Shown piece by piece: positions 1 to 9,763 of a DNA stretch of 56,964 nt (its first letter is position 1; each line of letters opens with the position of its first letter). The notes below the pieces were generated by a model, which searched no databases, was not told the origin of the DNA, and saw nothing but the letters and a program-made list of their open reading frames with translations. The DNA is from an uncultured Terriglobales bacterium (GTDB lineage: Bacteria > Acidobacteriota > Terriglobia > Terriglobales > Acidobacteriaceae), in assembly GCA_955652395.1 (NCBI GenBank), contig CATPBJ010000075.1, positions 1 to 56,964 of the forward strand, in the 5' to 3' direction. Both the position numbers and the translations under genes were made by a program.

Positions 1-639
1 CCTGAGATGGGCTTTCTCGCCCCAGTATCCGTCGTTGAGGGCAAGCACAACTTCTTTGTCCGGCTCGGCGCTGACGAAGCGGAAGGGCCCCGAGCCGATG
101 GGCCTACGGCTGATCTCGTCGCCGCTGCCATAAGGCACGATGCCCATGGCGCCGTCGGAAAGATTCCACAGCAGAGTCGCGAAAGGCTCTTTGAGGTGGA
201 AGACGACGGTGTAGTCATCGCTTGCGTCAATGTGATCCACGAAATGGTAAACACTCGCCTTGGCGCTGCGAATTTTTCCCTGCAGCAGGGAATCGAAGGT
301 CCACTTTACGTCCCGGGCGGTCAAGGGGCGGCCATCGTGAAACTTCACTCCATGATGCAAATGGAAGATGTAAGTAAGGGGATCGGGAACCTCCCAATGT
401 TCGGCCAGACCAGGCGCGACGTCAAGGTTGGCACCGCGGGTGAGCAGGTCATCGAAAATGAGGTCGTCGATGCGCTGGGATTGCGCGTCCAGGCCGACCC
501 GGGGATCGAGATTGGTCGGGCTGCTCTCAATGATCATCACCAGAGTGCTGGGGTCAGGTTTGCTGGCGCAGGAGAGAGTAAGGACTAGAAGACTCGCAAA
601 AGCGAAAGCCTCCAGCGTCCTCGATGCAGTCAAAAACAC
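1..639 (-). CDS. Peptide ABC-transporter substrate-binding lipoprotein (family 5), C-terminus outside window
   Basis: This would be an extracytoplasmic binding lipoprotein of the DppA/OppA type that delivers peptides to an ABC importer. Read from GTG 639, which has GAGGG nine bases upstream, it begins with a hydrophobic stretch ending in the lipobox LTLSC (Cys24). This is followed by the family-typical segment TNLDPRVGLDAQSQRIDD and, near the edge, NDGYWGEKAHL. Only about 213 residues of a family that usually exceeds 500 are inside the window. There is no ATG in frame; TTG 633 is the alternative start. It lies 79 nt downstream of anmK on the same strand, so import of murein-derived peptides is a reasonable but unproven role. 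Confidence 0.85.
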   Translation of the reverse strand, partial: MFLTASRTLEAFAFASLLVLTLSCASKPDPSTLVMIIESSPTNLDPRVGLDAQSQRIDDLIFDDLLTRGANLDVAPGLAEHWEVPDPLTYIFHLHHGVKFHDGRPLTARDVKWTFDSLLQGKIRSAKASVYHFVDHIDASDDYTVVFHLKEPFATLLWNLSDGAMGIVPYGSGDEISRRPIGSGPFRFVSAEPDKEVVLALNDGYWGEKAHLR

Positions 640-664
640 GCAGCAGGTCCCTCGACTCGTTTCG

Positions 665-678
665 GCGCGCGCGCGCGC
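665..678. repeat. Alternating GC dinucleotide run
   Basis: Seven consecutive GC dinucleotides lie in the short gap between anmK and the binding-protein gene. Alternating GC tracts can adopt Z-DNA and are prone to slippage. No function is implied by the sequence itself. Confidence 0.8.
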
Positions 679-718
679 CCCAATCTTCGCTCGGGATGAC
701 AACTCTTCATGCTTTCCC

Positions 719-1891
719 TCACGCATACGAGATCATCCCCAAAATCTCTGGCCGTTCTGCTCCCGTCGCGGAGGAAATATTCGACGCGCGCCGGTTCCAA
801 GTCTCGTACGCCATAGGCGCGAAGGCGGCTGCTTCCTTGGCTTCTGAGGGCAATCCGAGTTCGTCGGAAGCTCGAATGGTCAGATGCAGCGGCCGAAGTT
901 CATTGGCCAGCATGGCGAGCAAGGTGGGATTATTAGCGCCGCCGCCGGAAATAACGAGCTCTTGAAAACGTCCACGCGATGACAGCACGCAGCGATGTGC
1001 TGCATCGGCGATCGAGCGCGCGGTGAGAGCGGTAGCAGTGGCGACCACGTCCGCCTTGTTCGCACGTCCACAACGCTTAACGAATTGCTGCGCGAACTCG
1101 CGTCCGAACTCTTCGCGGCCCGCTGTCTTGGGCGGCTTGCGGCGGAAAAATGGCAGACGCAGGAGATCGGAGACAACCGGTTCGATCACTGCACCCGAAG
1201 CCGCGATGCGACCATCGCGATCGTACGGCTGACCGAAGAGTCGATCGGTAGCGGCGTCGATCACCATGTTGCCGGGGCCGGTGTCGAAAGCTATCACTTG
1301 TTTAGAGGAAGCTCCGGCCGGGATCGCCGTCAGATTCGCGATTCCGCCGATGTTTTGTACGATACGACCGATCTGCTGGTCGCGATAGAGCAAATAATCG
1401 AGGAATGGAACCAGGGGCGCACCCTTTCCTCCCGCAGCCATGTCGGCGGGGCGGAAATCGGATACGACCGGTACGCCGACCCGCGCCGCGATGACGGCGC
1501 CTTCTCCGGTCTGCCATGTGACTGCCAATTTCCGGCCCAGAAATCTGGCAAGCTCGCCCTGATGATAAAGGGTCTGACCGTGGCATCCGATGAGTTCTGC
1601 TTTCAAGTGGAAGCGGCGTTGGGTGGCCAGGACGGCTTCGGCGTAGAGTTCGGCGAGCAGGAAATTCAGGCGGGCCAGATTGGCTACGCTGGCGTGCCGG
1701 GCGTTCATGGCTTCCAATACGGCTTGGCGGACGTTTTTCGGGTAGGGGTATTCGGCGTGGGCGAGGAACTTGAATGACAGCTTCGAGGATTCGGACGAAC
1801 GCGGGCGGGGGCGCCCGCGCCCCACCAGCCGAAGCAGGGCCACGTTGATGCCATCCGCGGACGTGCCGCTCATGATGCCTGCGACAATCAT
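719..1891 (-). CDS. anmK: Anhydro-N-acetylmuramic acid kinase
   Basis: AnmK opens and phosphorylates 1,6-anhydro-MurNAc released during cell-wall turnover, giving MurNAc-6-phosphate in the cytoplasm. The 390-residue protein starts with the family signature GIMSGTSADG (residues 5-14). It carries GCHGQTLYHQ, NIGGIANLT, FDTGPGNMVID and a late ISGGGANNP, all typical of the ASKHA-fold kinase. The start at ATG 1891 is chosen because it overlaps the nagZ stop in the four-base ATGA arrangement; an in-frame start 51 nt upstream lies inside nagZ and would add residues not found in the family. The coupling to nagZ indicates a shared murein-recycling function. Confidence 0.95.
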   Translation of the reverse strand: MIVAGIMSGTSADGINVALLRLVGRGRPRPRSSESSKLSFKFLAHAEYPYPKNVRQAVLEAMNARHASVANLARLNFLLAELYAEAVLATQRRFHLKAELIGCHGQTLYHQGELARFLGRKLAVTWQTGEGAVIAARVGVPVVSDFRPADMAAGGKGAPLVPFLDYLLYRDQQIGRIVQNIGGIANLTAIPAGASSKQVIAFDTGPGNMVIDAATDRLFGQPYDRDGRIAASGAVIEPVVSDLLRLPFFRRKPPKTAGREEFGREFAQQFVKRCGRANKADVVATATALTARSIADAAHRCVLSSRGRFQELVISGGGANNPTLLAMLANELRPLHLTIRASDELGLPSEAKEAAAFAPMAYETWNRRASNISSATGAERPEILGMISYA

Positions 1892-3006
1892 GGGCCTGCC
1901 GTACCCAGCTTGGCTAAGCCTACCTGCTCGCTGAGTTCCCACACCTGGCGCGCGAGCCGTTCCAGGTTAGCGAGCGTAGGGGCCGGCGGCCTGCGCTTCA
2001 GCGCGGGTGATTTTTTCTTGAAGGTCAGTACCCGGGCGGCCGACTCGGTTACCCGTTGGGCGAACCTGCGGTTGCTCTCCGCTTCTTTGATGAGGGCTTC
2101 GTAGGAACGCGTGACGTACTCCTCGATATGGCAGATCAGGCAGAGATCGCCTCCGGCGCGGATGTGCCCGATGGCCGCCTGTTCGATGGGCGCAGCTTGT
2201 AACACTCCTCCCATTTCCAGATCATCGGAGACAACCAGCCCGCGGTAGCCGATCTTCTTTAGGAGCACGGCGGTGATCCATTTCCTGGAAAGTGACGCTG
2301 GGCTCTTGTCATGTGTGATTGCAGGATAGTTCGCGTGTCCGATCAGGACCATGGGCAGCTCACGGCGCAGGGCCCGGTAGGGATACAGGTCTTCTGCCCA
2401 GATCTTTTTCCACGACTTGTTGATCGATGGGAGTTCCTGATGGGTATCGAGATTGGCTTCGCCGAGCCCGGGAAAGTGTTTGGCTGAACCCACAACGTTG
2501 GCGGCGCGCAATCCCTTGAGAAATTCCCGGGCATAGAGGACCGCCTGTTTGGGCTCCGCCGACACAGCACGGGAGCTCATCACTGTTTTTGACGCTTCGA
2601 ATGCGAGGTCTACCACCGGTGCGAAGTCGGTATTGAACCCCAGGGTGCGGCAGGATTCGCCGATCAATTTGCCGTGCTTGCGGAAAAGCATGCGGTCGCC
2701 GGTGGCGAAGACATCGGCGGCGGAAGGGGTGCGGCCAATGACGTTGCGGAAGCGGTCGACGCGGCCTCCTTCCATGTCGACAGAAGTGAAGAGTGGTGTG
2801 GACACGCAGGCCTGGCAGTCTTTGAGCAGCTTGTAGGTTTGCTCTCCGCCGGTAATATTGCGGGCGAAAAGGATGACGCCGGCGGGTTGCAGGCGAGTGA
2901 GTAGGGAAGCCAAGCCCGGTGACATTTCAGTGCCGTCGAAGCCGATGATGAGGAGTTGGCCGATGCGGCGGAGTAGGTCGGAGGAGCTGTTATGCCTGGA
3001 CATCAT
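1888..3006 (-). CDS. nagZ: Beta-N-acetylhexosaminidase, GH3 family (NagZ)
   Basis: NagZ removes GlcNAc from GlcNAc-anhydroMurNAc-peptides in the cytoplasm, supplying substrate to AnmK. The 372-residue GH3 barrel has the substrate-binding motif KHFPG (176-180), the flexible-loop DTH (187-189) that supplies the acid-base His in NagZ enzymes, and the nucleophile region VVSDDLEMGG with Asp261. The canonical KHFPGHG reads KHFPGLG here. No signal peptide is visible, consistent with a cytoplasmic enzyme. It sits 64 nt after mutS and overlaps anmK by four bases. ATG 3006 and ATG 3003 are adjacent, and no clear ribosome-binding site separates them. Confidence 0.94.
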   Translation of the reverse strand: MMSRHNSSSDLLRRIGQLLIIGFDGTEMSPGLASLLTRLQPAGVILFARNITGGEQTYKLLKDCQACVSTPLFTSVDMEGGRVDRFRNVIGRTPSAADVFATGDRMLFRKHGKLIGESCRTLGFNTDFAPVVDLAFEASKTVMSSRAVSAEPKQAVLYAREFLKGLRAANVVGSAKHFPGLGEANLDTHQELPSINKSWKKIWAEDLYPYRALRRELPMVLIGHANYPAITHDKSPASLSRKWITAVLLKKIGYRGLVVSDDLEMGGVLQAAPIEQAAIGHIRAGGDLCLICHIEEYVTRSYEALIKEAESNRRFAQRVTESAARVLTFKKKSPALKRRPPAPTLANLERLARQVWELSEQVGLAKLGTAGP

Positions 3007-3070
3007 GAATAATTATTCAAGCAATGGTTTATGTATCTGTGACCGGCAACGGAAAGGTTTCCCGGAACTT

Positions 3071-5740
3071 TCACTCTACCTGCTTTTTCAGCTGGGCCAA
3101 CAGATTCAGCGCCTCCAGGGGAGTTAACGAGTTCAAATCGACTTCCCGGAGCTGGTCAAGCACGGGTTGAGATAGCGGGGTGAAGATTGTCAGTTGCGCG
3201 GTTGGAGGAGTTGAGCCCGGCGACAGATGTCCCATCAACTGACGCTCTGCATTTTCGTGTTCGGCCAGGACTTCGCGCGCACGCACGATCACCTCGTGGG
3301 GAAGTCCTGCCAGCTTGGCCACTTCGATGCCATAGCTGCGGTCGGCGGCGCCGGGAGCGACTTTCCGCAGAAACGCGATTCCTCCGCCGGTTTCTTTTAC
3401 GGTCACGTGATAATTCTTCACACCGGAGAGTTGCTCAGCCAGTTCGGTCAATTCGAAGTAGTGTGTGGCGAAGAGGGTCTTGGCCCGGGTGCGCGCATGA
3501 ATGTACTCGACGGCTGCCCAGGCGATCGCCAGGCCATCGTAGGTGGCGGTGCCGCGGCCCACTTCGTCGAGCAGGATTAACGAACGCGGGGTTGCAGTGT
3601 GCAGGATGGCGGCGGTTTCCGTCATCTCGATCATGAAGGTGGAGCGGCCGCGGGCCAGGTTGTCGCTGGCGCCGATGCGGGTGAATACCCGATCCACCAG
3701 ACCCAGCCGAGCCGATCGCGCCGGCACGAACGATCCGGCCTGAGCCATGATTACGGTGAGCGCAGCTTGCCTGAGATAGGTGGACTTGCCGCCCATGTTC
3801 GGGCCGGTCAGCACCATGATGGCGTTGGTGGTTGAATTCAGAAAGAGATCGTTGGGGACGAAACGGTCTCCGCTGCCCAGTTCCAGTTGTTCGATCACCG
3901 GGTGACGGCCGGCGACGATCTCAAGGTCGGCGGAGCCGTCAAATCCGGGGCGACAGTAGTTTCGCAGGGCGGCGATCTGGGCCAGGGCGGCCAGGACATC
4001 GATTTCAGCCAGTGCCAGCGCGGTCTGACGGATGCGGCGGGCTTCTCCTGCAATGGCCGAGCGCAACTCGGCAAACAAGCGGCGTTCGATATCTACGATC
4101 TTTTCCTGGGCGTCGAGGATCCTTGATTCGTATTCCTTCAACTCCGGGGTGGTGAAGCGCTCGGCGTTGACTAGAGTCTGCTTGCGTTCGTAGTCCGGCG
4201 GGGCCAGGTGGGAATTCGCTTTCGAGATTTCGAGATAGTAACCAAAGATCGAGTTGAACTTTACCTTCAGGGACGCGATGCCGGTGCGCTGGCGTTCACG
4301 CTGCTCGATTTGTGCCAGGAATTGCTTGCTGTTGAGGCTCAGGTCGCGGAGCTGATCGAGTTCTTTATCGACATTGGCCTGAATCACGCCGCCGTCGCTG
4401 AGGGAAATTGGGGGCTCCGGGATGATCGTGTTTTCGATGTACTGGCGAAGATCAGCTAGTTCGTCGACGGAGGAGTGCAGTGTGGTCAGGCGGTTCGTGG
4501 TCGTGGCCGGAACTGGGTGCGCGGCCGAGTCGGCCGTGGCCACACGTTCCAGGGCATTGCGGACTGCTGGTAGCTTGGCCAGCGAAGCGGCCAGAGCCAG
4601 GACGTCGCGCGGATTGGCGGTTTCCAGGGTGACCCGGCTGAGCAGGCGCTCGAGGTCAAGGATGCCATCCAGCGCCCGGCGAAGTTCTTCGCGGGCGATG
4701 GTTTCTTTGACCTGAACCTCGACTGCGTCCAGACGGGGGTTGATCTCGGCGATGTCGATCGACGGACGCAGCAGCCAGGAGCGCAGCAGCCGCTTGCCCA
4801 TGGGCGTGACCGTGGCGTCGATCGAGCGGAACAGAGTGACGCCGGCATCGGCGCCCGCGAAGAGCGGTTCGATCAGCTCCAGGTTGCGCACGGTGACCGC
4901 ATCGAGCACTAGGCAGGTTTGACGCTCGTAGAATCCGATGCGATCGACGTGACTTAAAGTTCCGCGCTGCGTGGAGCGGACGTAATAGAGGATCGCGCCG
5001 GCGGCGGCAGCGGCTGCCGGTTTGCCGGACAGGCCGAAGCCTTCGAGCGACAGCACTCCGAAATGATTTTCCAGCAGCGGGATTGAGTGCTCGGGGGCGA
5101 AGATCCAATCGTCGAGCGGGGTTTCGGCGTAACCAGAGGTCATTGAGACGTTCGCGGGCGCGGGCGAACGCGCCACACTAGACGCCTCGAACAGGGGGGC
5201 TGATGACGCGTACAAGATTTCTTTGGGACGCAGTTGCTGGATTTCTTCCTGAATCCTTTTGGCGGCGTCTTCTCCCTGGAACTCGGTGGCGCGGAATTCG
5301 CCGGTGGAGAGGTCGAGAGCGGCGAAGCCGGCGCGCTCGCCGGTCTGTGCGATGGCGGCGAGAAAATTATTTTCTTCGGAACTTAAAGAAGAATCTGTCG
5401 CGGTGCCGGGTGTGACAACTCTCGTGACTTCGCGCCGTACCAGCTTCTTTGCCAGGCGGGGATCCTCTACCTGCTCGCAGATCGCGACTTTGAATCCTTT
5501 GCGGATCAGCTTCGAAATATAGCCTTCAGCCGCATGATGAGGTACGCCGCACATAGGGATGGCGATGCCCTTCTCCTTGTTGCGCGAGGTGAGAGTGATC
5601 TGAAGTTCTTTCGCGGCCAGGACGGCGTCGTCGAAGAAAAGCTCGTAAAAGTCTCCCAGCCGGAAGAACAGCAGGGCGCTGGGATGGTCCTTCTTGATGG
5701 CGGCATACTGCCGCATCAACGGGGTGGACGGCTCGGTCAT
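3071..5740 (-). CDS. mutS: DNA mismatch repair protein MutS
   Basis: MutS recognises mismatches and loops and recruits MutL using ATP. The 889-residue length matches MutS1. The N-terminus has the mismatch-wedge motif [10 protein letters not shown] (Phe-Tyr-Glu). The Walker A motif [14 protein letters not shown] lies near residue 643, and the Walker B region [16 protein letters not shown] near residue 720 is followed by the [11 protein letters not shown] signature. It is the first gene of a minus-strand run (mutS, nagZ, anmK, binding lipoprotein). The 240-nt gap to the divergent galT-like gene should hold both promoters, but no clear elements were identified there. Confidence 0.98.
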   Translation of the reverse strand: MTEPSTPLMRQYAAIKKDHPSALLFFRLGDFYELFFDDAVLAAKELQITLTSRNKEKGIAIPMCGVPHHAAEGYISKLIRKGFKVAICEQVEDPRLAKKLVRREVTRVVTPGTATDSSLSSEENNFLAAIAQTGERAGFAALDLSTGEFRATEFQGEDAAKRIQEEIQQLRPKEILYASSAPLFEASSVARSPAPANVSMTSGYAETPLDDWIFAPEHSIPLLENHFGVLSLEGFGLSGKPAAAAAAGAILYYVRSTQRGTLSHVDRIGFYERQTCLVLDAVTVRNLELIEPLFAGADAGVTLFRSIDATVTPMGKRLLRSWLLRPSIDIAEINPRLDAVEVQVKETIAREELRRALDGILDLERLLSRVTLETANPRDVLALAASLAKLPAVRNALERVATADSAAHPVPATTTNRLTTLHSSVDELADLRQYIENTIIPEPPISLSDGGVIQANVDKELDQLRDLSLNSKQFLAQIEQRERQRTGIASLKVKFNSIFGYYLEISKANSHLAPPDYERKQTLVNAERFTTPELKEYESRILDAQEKIVDIERRLFAELRSAIAGEARRIRQTALALAEIDVLAALAQIAALRNYCRPGFDGSADLEIVAGRHPVIEQLELGSGDRFVPNDLFLNSTTNAIMVLTGPNMGGKSTYLRQAALTVIMAQAGSFVPARSARLGLVDRVFTRIGASDNLARGRSTFMIEMTETAAILHTATPRSLILLDEVGRGTATYDGLAIAWAAVEYIHARTRAKTLFATHYFELTELAEQLSGVKNYHVTVKETGGGIAFLRKVAPGAADRSYGIEVAKLAGLPHEVIVRAREVLAEHENAERQLMGHLSPGSTPPTAQLTIFTPLSQPVLDQLREVDLNSLTPLEALNLLAQLKKQVE

Positions 5741-5980
5741 TTCAATGGGCTTCGTGCGCGGATTATAACAAACGTAGTGTTGCTCTCCGGGTAAGGGAAA
5801 TCACAATGAGTACGTTTCTTTTGCTCCTTCGGAGCTTGGCGATCTAGCGCGGCCGAACCCGTCGTTGCGCCGCTCCGCGGCTCGCTTCAGAAGCGACGGC
5901 GGGCGTCCGCGCTCGCCTATAGCGGCGTGGCGCCAGATCACAGTTGACGTGGCCTCTGCGGCGATGGTTTCCTTACACGC

Positions 5981-6976
5981 ATGGAATTGCGTAAGGATCC
6001 CATTACCCGCTCGTGGGTGATTACGGGCGACGATGTGCCCGACCACGCTCCCCGTGCGGAGGGTTTGTGCCGGTTTTGTGCGGGTTCGCCGGTCGCAGCG
6101 CAAGTGGTTTCAAACATGCCCGGCGTGGGGGGCGGCCCCTGGTCGGCGCGAGCGGTGGTGCATCCCGCGCCGCTCTATCGGATTGAAGGCGAGCCGACCC
6201 GACGTGGCGACGGCATTTACGATCGCATGTCCTCGGTGGGCGCGCACGAAGTGCTGGTGGAGAATCTACGGCACGACTGGCCGTTGTGGAACGCGAGCGA
6301 TGTGGAGATTGAGCAGTTCCTGCTGCTGGCGGCGCACCGCATTCAGGACCTGAAACGAGATGCGCGCTTTAAGTACGTCAGCATCTTCAAGAATCACGGA
6401 GTCAATGCCGGCCAGGAATTCGAACATCCCACGTCACAGCTTACCGCGACCACTTTTGTTCCGCGCCGGGTGCTTTATGAGCTGCGGGCTGGCAGGGACT
6501 ACTTCAAGGCCAAGGAACGCTGTGTCTTCTGCGACATTATTTCCCAAGAACTGCAGCAGAACCAGCGGGTGATCGAAGTGCGCGGCGATTTTATCGCGCT
6601 TTGTCCGTATGCGCCCCGCGTGCCCTATGAGACCTGGATCATTCCTCGGATCCACGAAGCGGCCTTCGAGCGCTTTGGCCTCGCCCGGCCAGCGAGTATG
6701 CTCGATCTTGCCGGACTGCTGCGGCGCACGCTGCAAAGGATTCGGACCGTTACCGGCGAATTTCATCTTGTGCTTCACACTTCTCCCAATACGTTGTTTC
6801 GATCGCAGAGTCTGGATTATTGGAAGACCATCGATGACGATTACCACTGGCACGTCGAAATCCTGCCGGTGATTGGCGGGAAGGCGAAGTCGTATACGTT
6901 CAAGGAAGTGTATTACTCGCCGGTGACCTCGGAGAGTGCGGTCAAACTGTTGCGGGAAGCGAGGATCGAAGGGTAG
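5981..6976 (+). CDS. GalT-family nucleotidyltransferase with replaced catalytic His
   Basis: The protein belongs to the galactose-1-phosphate uridylyltransferase branch of the HIT superfamily (331 residues). Zinc-ligand-like pairs CRFC (30-33) and CVFC (181-184) are present, as is the C-terminal HWHVEILP (289-296). The segment that should be HPHxQ reads HPTSQ (149-153), so Thr151 occupies the position of the His that is uridylylated in GalT. All surrounding residues are conserved. It may be an altered phosphorylase or transferase, or an inactive homologue. No Leloir partners (galK, galE) are nearby, so the substrate is open and no gene symbol is given. Confidence 0.85.
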   Translation: MELRKDPITRSWVITGDDVPDHAPRAEGLCRFCAGSPVAAQVVSNMPGVGGGPWSARAVVHPAPLYRIEGEPTRRGDGIYDRMSSVGAHEVLVENLRHDWPLWNASDVEIEQFLLLAAHRIQDLKRDARFKYVSIFKNHGVNAGQEFEHPTSQLTATTFVPRRVLYELRAGRDYFKAKERCVFCDIISQELQQNQRVIEVRGDFIALCPYAPRVPYETWIIPRIHEAAFERFGLARPASMLDLAGLLRRTLQRIRTVTGEFHLVLHTSPNTLFRSQSLDYWKTIDDDYHWHVEILPVIGGKAKSYTFKEVYYSPVTSESAVKLLREARIEG

Positions 6977-7065
6977 AAGCGGACCTAGACGTCGGATCCA
7001 AGACATCGGCGCTGTTGGCCCGCCTCTCCTGACGCGGCCAAGGACTTAACGACCGAAGACTTTTC

Positions 7066-7428
7066 ATGACTCTGCGTCGCATGAAGGCGTACACCGGTGG
7101 CCAGGGATACGTCTATCAATACTATTTTGTGGGCAAGCGGACCGCGTTGGCCGACGCTCCCGAGGCTCCGGCCAGCGAATATATTTTCGACGTCACTTGG
7201 GATCGCAAGACCACCTTTGCCGTCAGCGTGTTCCTGCCGGAGGAATCTCTTCGTGCTTGGGCGACCCGGCATGGACGTAAGCTGAATGAGGCTGAGCAGT
7301 ACGGTGCGGTCAAAATGAGATTGTTTCAGGCTTTTGACGAAATCGAGGACATGATGGCGAAGGGACGCCGGTTGGTGGTGAGTGAGGAGAGTCTGGAAGC
7401 GGCGCTGGGTACTCTGGGAGTGCAATAG
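7066..7428 (+). CDS. Conserved hypothetical protein, about 115-120 residues
   Basis: I do not recognise this family. The protein is soluble, with no signal peptide or membrane segment, and mixes aromatic beta-type stretches (GYVYQYYFVGKR, EYIFDVTWD) with a helical C-terminus. The first start is ATG 7066 and ATG 7081 (MKAYTGG) is equally possible; neither has a strong ribosome-binding site. It follows the galT-like gene after 89 nt on the same strand and precedes the heme block. Codon use looks like its neighbours, and the reading frame is clean, so it is probably a real gene. Confidence 0.7.
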   Translation: MTLRRMKAYTGGQGYVYQYYFVGKRTALADAPEAPASEYIFDVTWDRKTTFAVSVFLPEESLRAWATRHGRKLNEAEQYGAVKMRLFQAFDEIEDMMAKGRRLVVSEESLEAALGTLGVQ

Positions 7429-7483
7429 ATTTTGCGCGGGGACGGGCGCGAGTGCGGGTTGGAAGCGGCCTGCGTTTCTCGAA

Positions 7484-7521
7484 GGGCAGGCTGCCCTCCG
7501 GATAGCCGGCAGGATGCCGGC
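7484..7521. repeat. Pair of short GC-rich palindromes (REP-like)
   Basis: Two adjacent perfect inverted repeats occur here: GGGCAG/CTGCCC (7484-7496, one-base loop) and GCCGGCA/TGCCGGC (7505-7521, three-base loop). A similar phrase lies near 38920-38945. There is no T-run, so a classic terminator is unlikely. It resembles a dispersed extragenic palindromic element. Confidence 0.6.
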
Positions 7522-7631
7522 GCTACATTGCACGTTACTCGGTGACCTTCTGATTTTTCTGCCCTACGAGCGGTGCAGACTATAATCGTGGTGGCGGGCT
7601 GGGCCGGTGGTCCGATCCGTATTTTAGATCT

Positions 7632-8447
7632 ATGCCAATACTGTGGCTCCGAGTGGCGCTTTGCTGCTACGCCGTGGGACTGCTCTATGCGCTGCTGGCT
7701 TTGACTCGCACCAGTTCGCTGTTGAACCGAGTGGCGCTGCCGGCCATGAGCCTGGGCATGGTGTTTCAATTTGTATCTTTGACCGAGGCCGTCCTGCTAT
7801 CGGGACAGCTTACCCTTACCTCGGTGCACAACTCAGAGTCGCTGCTGTCGCTGATGGTGATGGCGGCGTTCATGATTGTGTATCTTGTATACCGCACCAC
7901 GTCGCCCGGTATCGTTGTTTTTCCTCTGGTGTTCGTTCTAACGTTCGTTGCGGCTACCACCCAGCAGCCCTTTCTCATGGCATCGCCGGGCTTGCGCCGG
8001 GGATGGCTTTTCGCCCATATCGCCATGATCTTTGTCGGTTACGCGGCGCTGTTCTTGAGCTTCGCCGCCAGTCTGCTGTATCTGTTGCAGGAACGGAGTC
8101 TAAAGTCGAAAAGGCCGTCCGCGATTCTGTTGCGCCTGCCGGCTCTCGAAGTGATTGATCAGATCGGCTATCGCTCGTTGCTGCTCGGCTTTCCTTTTAT
8201 GACGCTGGGGCTGGTGGCGGGAAGCATCGTGGCCCAGGCCACGTACGGACGACTGGATTTGCTCGATCCCAAGATTTTTCTTTCGCTCCTGATGTGGGCG
8301 GTGTACATGGTGATGGTATTTACCCGCTGGAATGCGGGATGGCGAGGGCGCCGGGCCGCCTATCTCGCCACCGGCGCCGTGGTCGCCGCGGTGATCGCCT
8401 GGTCGGCGAACTACTACAGCACGATTCATGGGTTCGTCCAATCATGA
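7632..8447 (+). CDS. CcsA/HemX-like cytochrome c assembly membrane protein
   Basis: This is a polytopic inner-membrane protein of 271 residues with about eight hydrophobic segments, of the CcsA/CcmC/HemX type associated with heme handling. The region equivalent to the heme-binding WWD loop of CcsA is degenerate: it reads YGRLDLLDPKIFLSLLMW, keeping Asp-Pro-Lys but losing the tryptophans. That fits the HemX subgroup, often encoded beside hemA and thought to affect glutamyl-tRNA reductase levels. Its stop overlaps the hemA start in an ATGA junction, indicating translational coupling. Confidence 0.85.
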   Translation: MPILWLRVALCCYAVGLLYALLALTRTSSLLNRVALPAMSLGMVFQFVSLTEAVLLSGQLTLTSVHNSESLLSLMVMAAFMIVYLVYRTTSPGIVVFPLVFVLTFVAATTQQPFLMASPGLRRGWLFAHIAMIFVGYAALFLSFAASLLYLLQERSLKSKRPSAILLRLPALEVIDQIGYRSLLLGFPFMTLGLVAGSIVAQATYGRLDLLDPKIFLSLLMWAVYMVMVFTRWNAGWRGRRAAYLATGAVVAAVIAWSANYYSTIHGFVQS

Positions 8448-9763
8448 ATTTTCAGCTCATTGGGGTGAATCACAAGACCGCGCCGGTGGAGGTGCGGGAG
8501 CGCCTGGCTATCCCCGAGTCGCGACTGCCCGAAGCGTTGAGGCGTTTGGCCGGGCATCCGGGAGTGGAAGAAGGGATCATCCTCTCAACCTGCAACCGGG
8601 TGGAGGTGTTGACCCAGACGAAAAACGGCGCGGTGGATCTGCGCGGCTTTCTGCGTGATTACTTTCAGGTGAATCCTTCTGACTATGAAGCCCACCTGTA
8701 TGAATACCGCGAGAGCGACGCGGTCCGTCACCTGTTTCGCGTGACCTCCAGCCTGGACTCGATGGTGGTGGGGGAGCCGCAAATTCTCGGACAGGTGAAA
8801 GAGGCTTATGCCACGGCGCGGGCAGTCGGTGCAGTGCACTCGCAGCTCGATCTGCTTCTGACCCGGGCCTTCGCAGTGGCCAAACGGATACGGACGGAAA
8901 CGGCGGTGGGCTCGTCTGCGGTGTCGGTGGCTTCGGTTGCAGTGGAACTAGCCAAAAAGATTTTCGGATCATTGCAGGGCAAGCACGTTTACCTGGTGGG
9001 CGCGGGCAAGATGAGCGAACTGGCGGCGCGCCATCTGCTGGCTCACGGTGCGGAATCTATCTTTGTGGCCAACCGCACTTACGATCGGGCCCAGCAACTG
9101 GCCGCCAGGTTCGATGGGCAGGCCATTCTGTTTGAACAACTCTACGAGACCTGCGACCGTGCGGACATCGTCATTACTTCGACGGGGGCGCCCCATGCCA
9201 TCTTCCGGCGGGAACATGGCGAGCTGTTTCTGGCGCGGCGGAAGAACCGGCCCATGTTCTTTATTGACATCGCCGTGCCGCGGGATGTCGATCCGGAGAT
9301 GAACCGGCTGGACGGCATCTTCGTTTACGACATTGACGATTTGCAGCAGGCCGTGACCTCGCACGTCGCTGACCGAAGGAAGGAAGCCGAGCGCGCCGAA
9401 GCTATCATCACGGGCGAAGTGGAGCGCTTTCAGCTGCGGCTGCAAACCCTGGACGTGGTTCCTACTATCGTCTCGTTACAGGACCACCTGGAAACCATTC
9501 GCCAGGCCGAGATCGACCGGGTGCGCGGCCGCCTGGGGCCGCTCTCGCCAGAACAGGAGCTGGCGGTAGAAGCCCTGACGCGCGGGATCATCAGCAAGAT
9601 CATGCATACCCCGATCAGCACCCTGAAGACCGCAGTGAGCCAGCCGGAAGCCACGACCGTGGTCGACATTGTGCGGCGGCTGTTCGATTTGCACGACAAG
9701 AAAAAGGAGGATGACAAGAAAATGGCGAAGTCCTCGGGTGGAGACTCCGGAGCGAAAACCTAG
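8444..9763 (+). CDS. hemA: Glutamyl-tRNA reductase
   Basis: HemA reduces glutamyl-tRNA to glutamate-1-semialdehyde with NADPH, the first committed step of C5-pathway tetrapyrrole synthesis. The 439-residue protein has the catalytic motif [10 protein letters not shown] with Cys50, [14 protein letters not shown] in the catalytic domain, and the NADP-binding [20 protein letters not shown] 8444 is chosen because it gives the family-standard N-terminus ([18 protein letters not shown]) and a four-base overlap with the upstream gene. The stop codon overlaps the hemC GTG start by one base. Confidence 0.97.
   Translation: MNFQLIGVNHKTAPVEVRERLAIPESRLPEALRRLAGHPGVEEGIILSTCNRVEVLTQTKNGAVDLRGFLRDYFQVNPSDYEAHLYEYRESDAVRHLFRVTSSLDSMVVGEPQILGQVKEAYATARAVGAVHSQLDLLLTRAFAVAKRIRTETAVGSSAVSVASVAVELAKKIFGSLQGKHVYLVGAGKMSELAARHLLAHGAESIFVANRTYDRAQQLAARFDGQAILFEQLYETCDRADIVITSTGAPHAIFRREHGELFLARRKNRPMFFIDIAVPRDVDPEMNRLDGIFVYDIDDLQQAVTSHVADRRKEAERAEAIITGEVERFQLRLQTLDVVPTIVSLQDHLETIRQAEIDRVRGRLGPLSPEQELAVEALTRGIISKIMHTPISTLKTAVSQPEATTVVDIVRRLFDLHDKKKEDDKKMAKSSGGDSGAKT

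Noticed and set aside
7-588. Plus-strand 193-codon frame at the window start
   Set aside because: It is antisense to a clear family-5 solute-binding protein whose motifs and lipobox read on the minus strand.
5801-6103. Minus-strand 100-codon frame upstream of the galT-like gene
   Set aside because: It overlaps the start of the galT-like coding sequence on the other strand and has an arginine-rich composition typical of an antisense frame.
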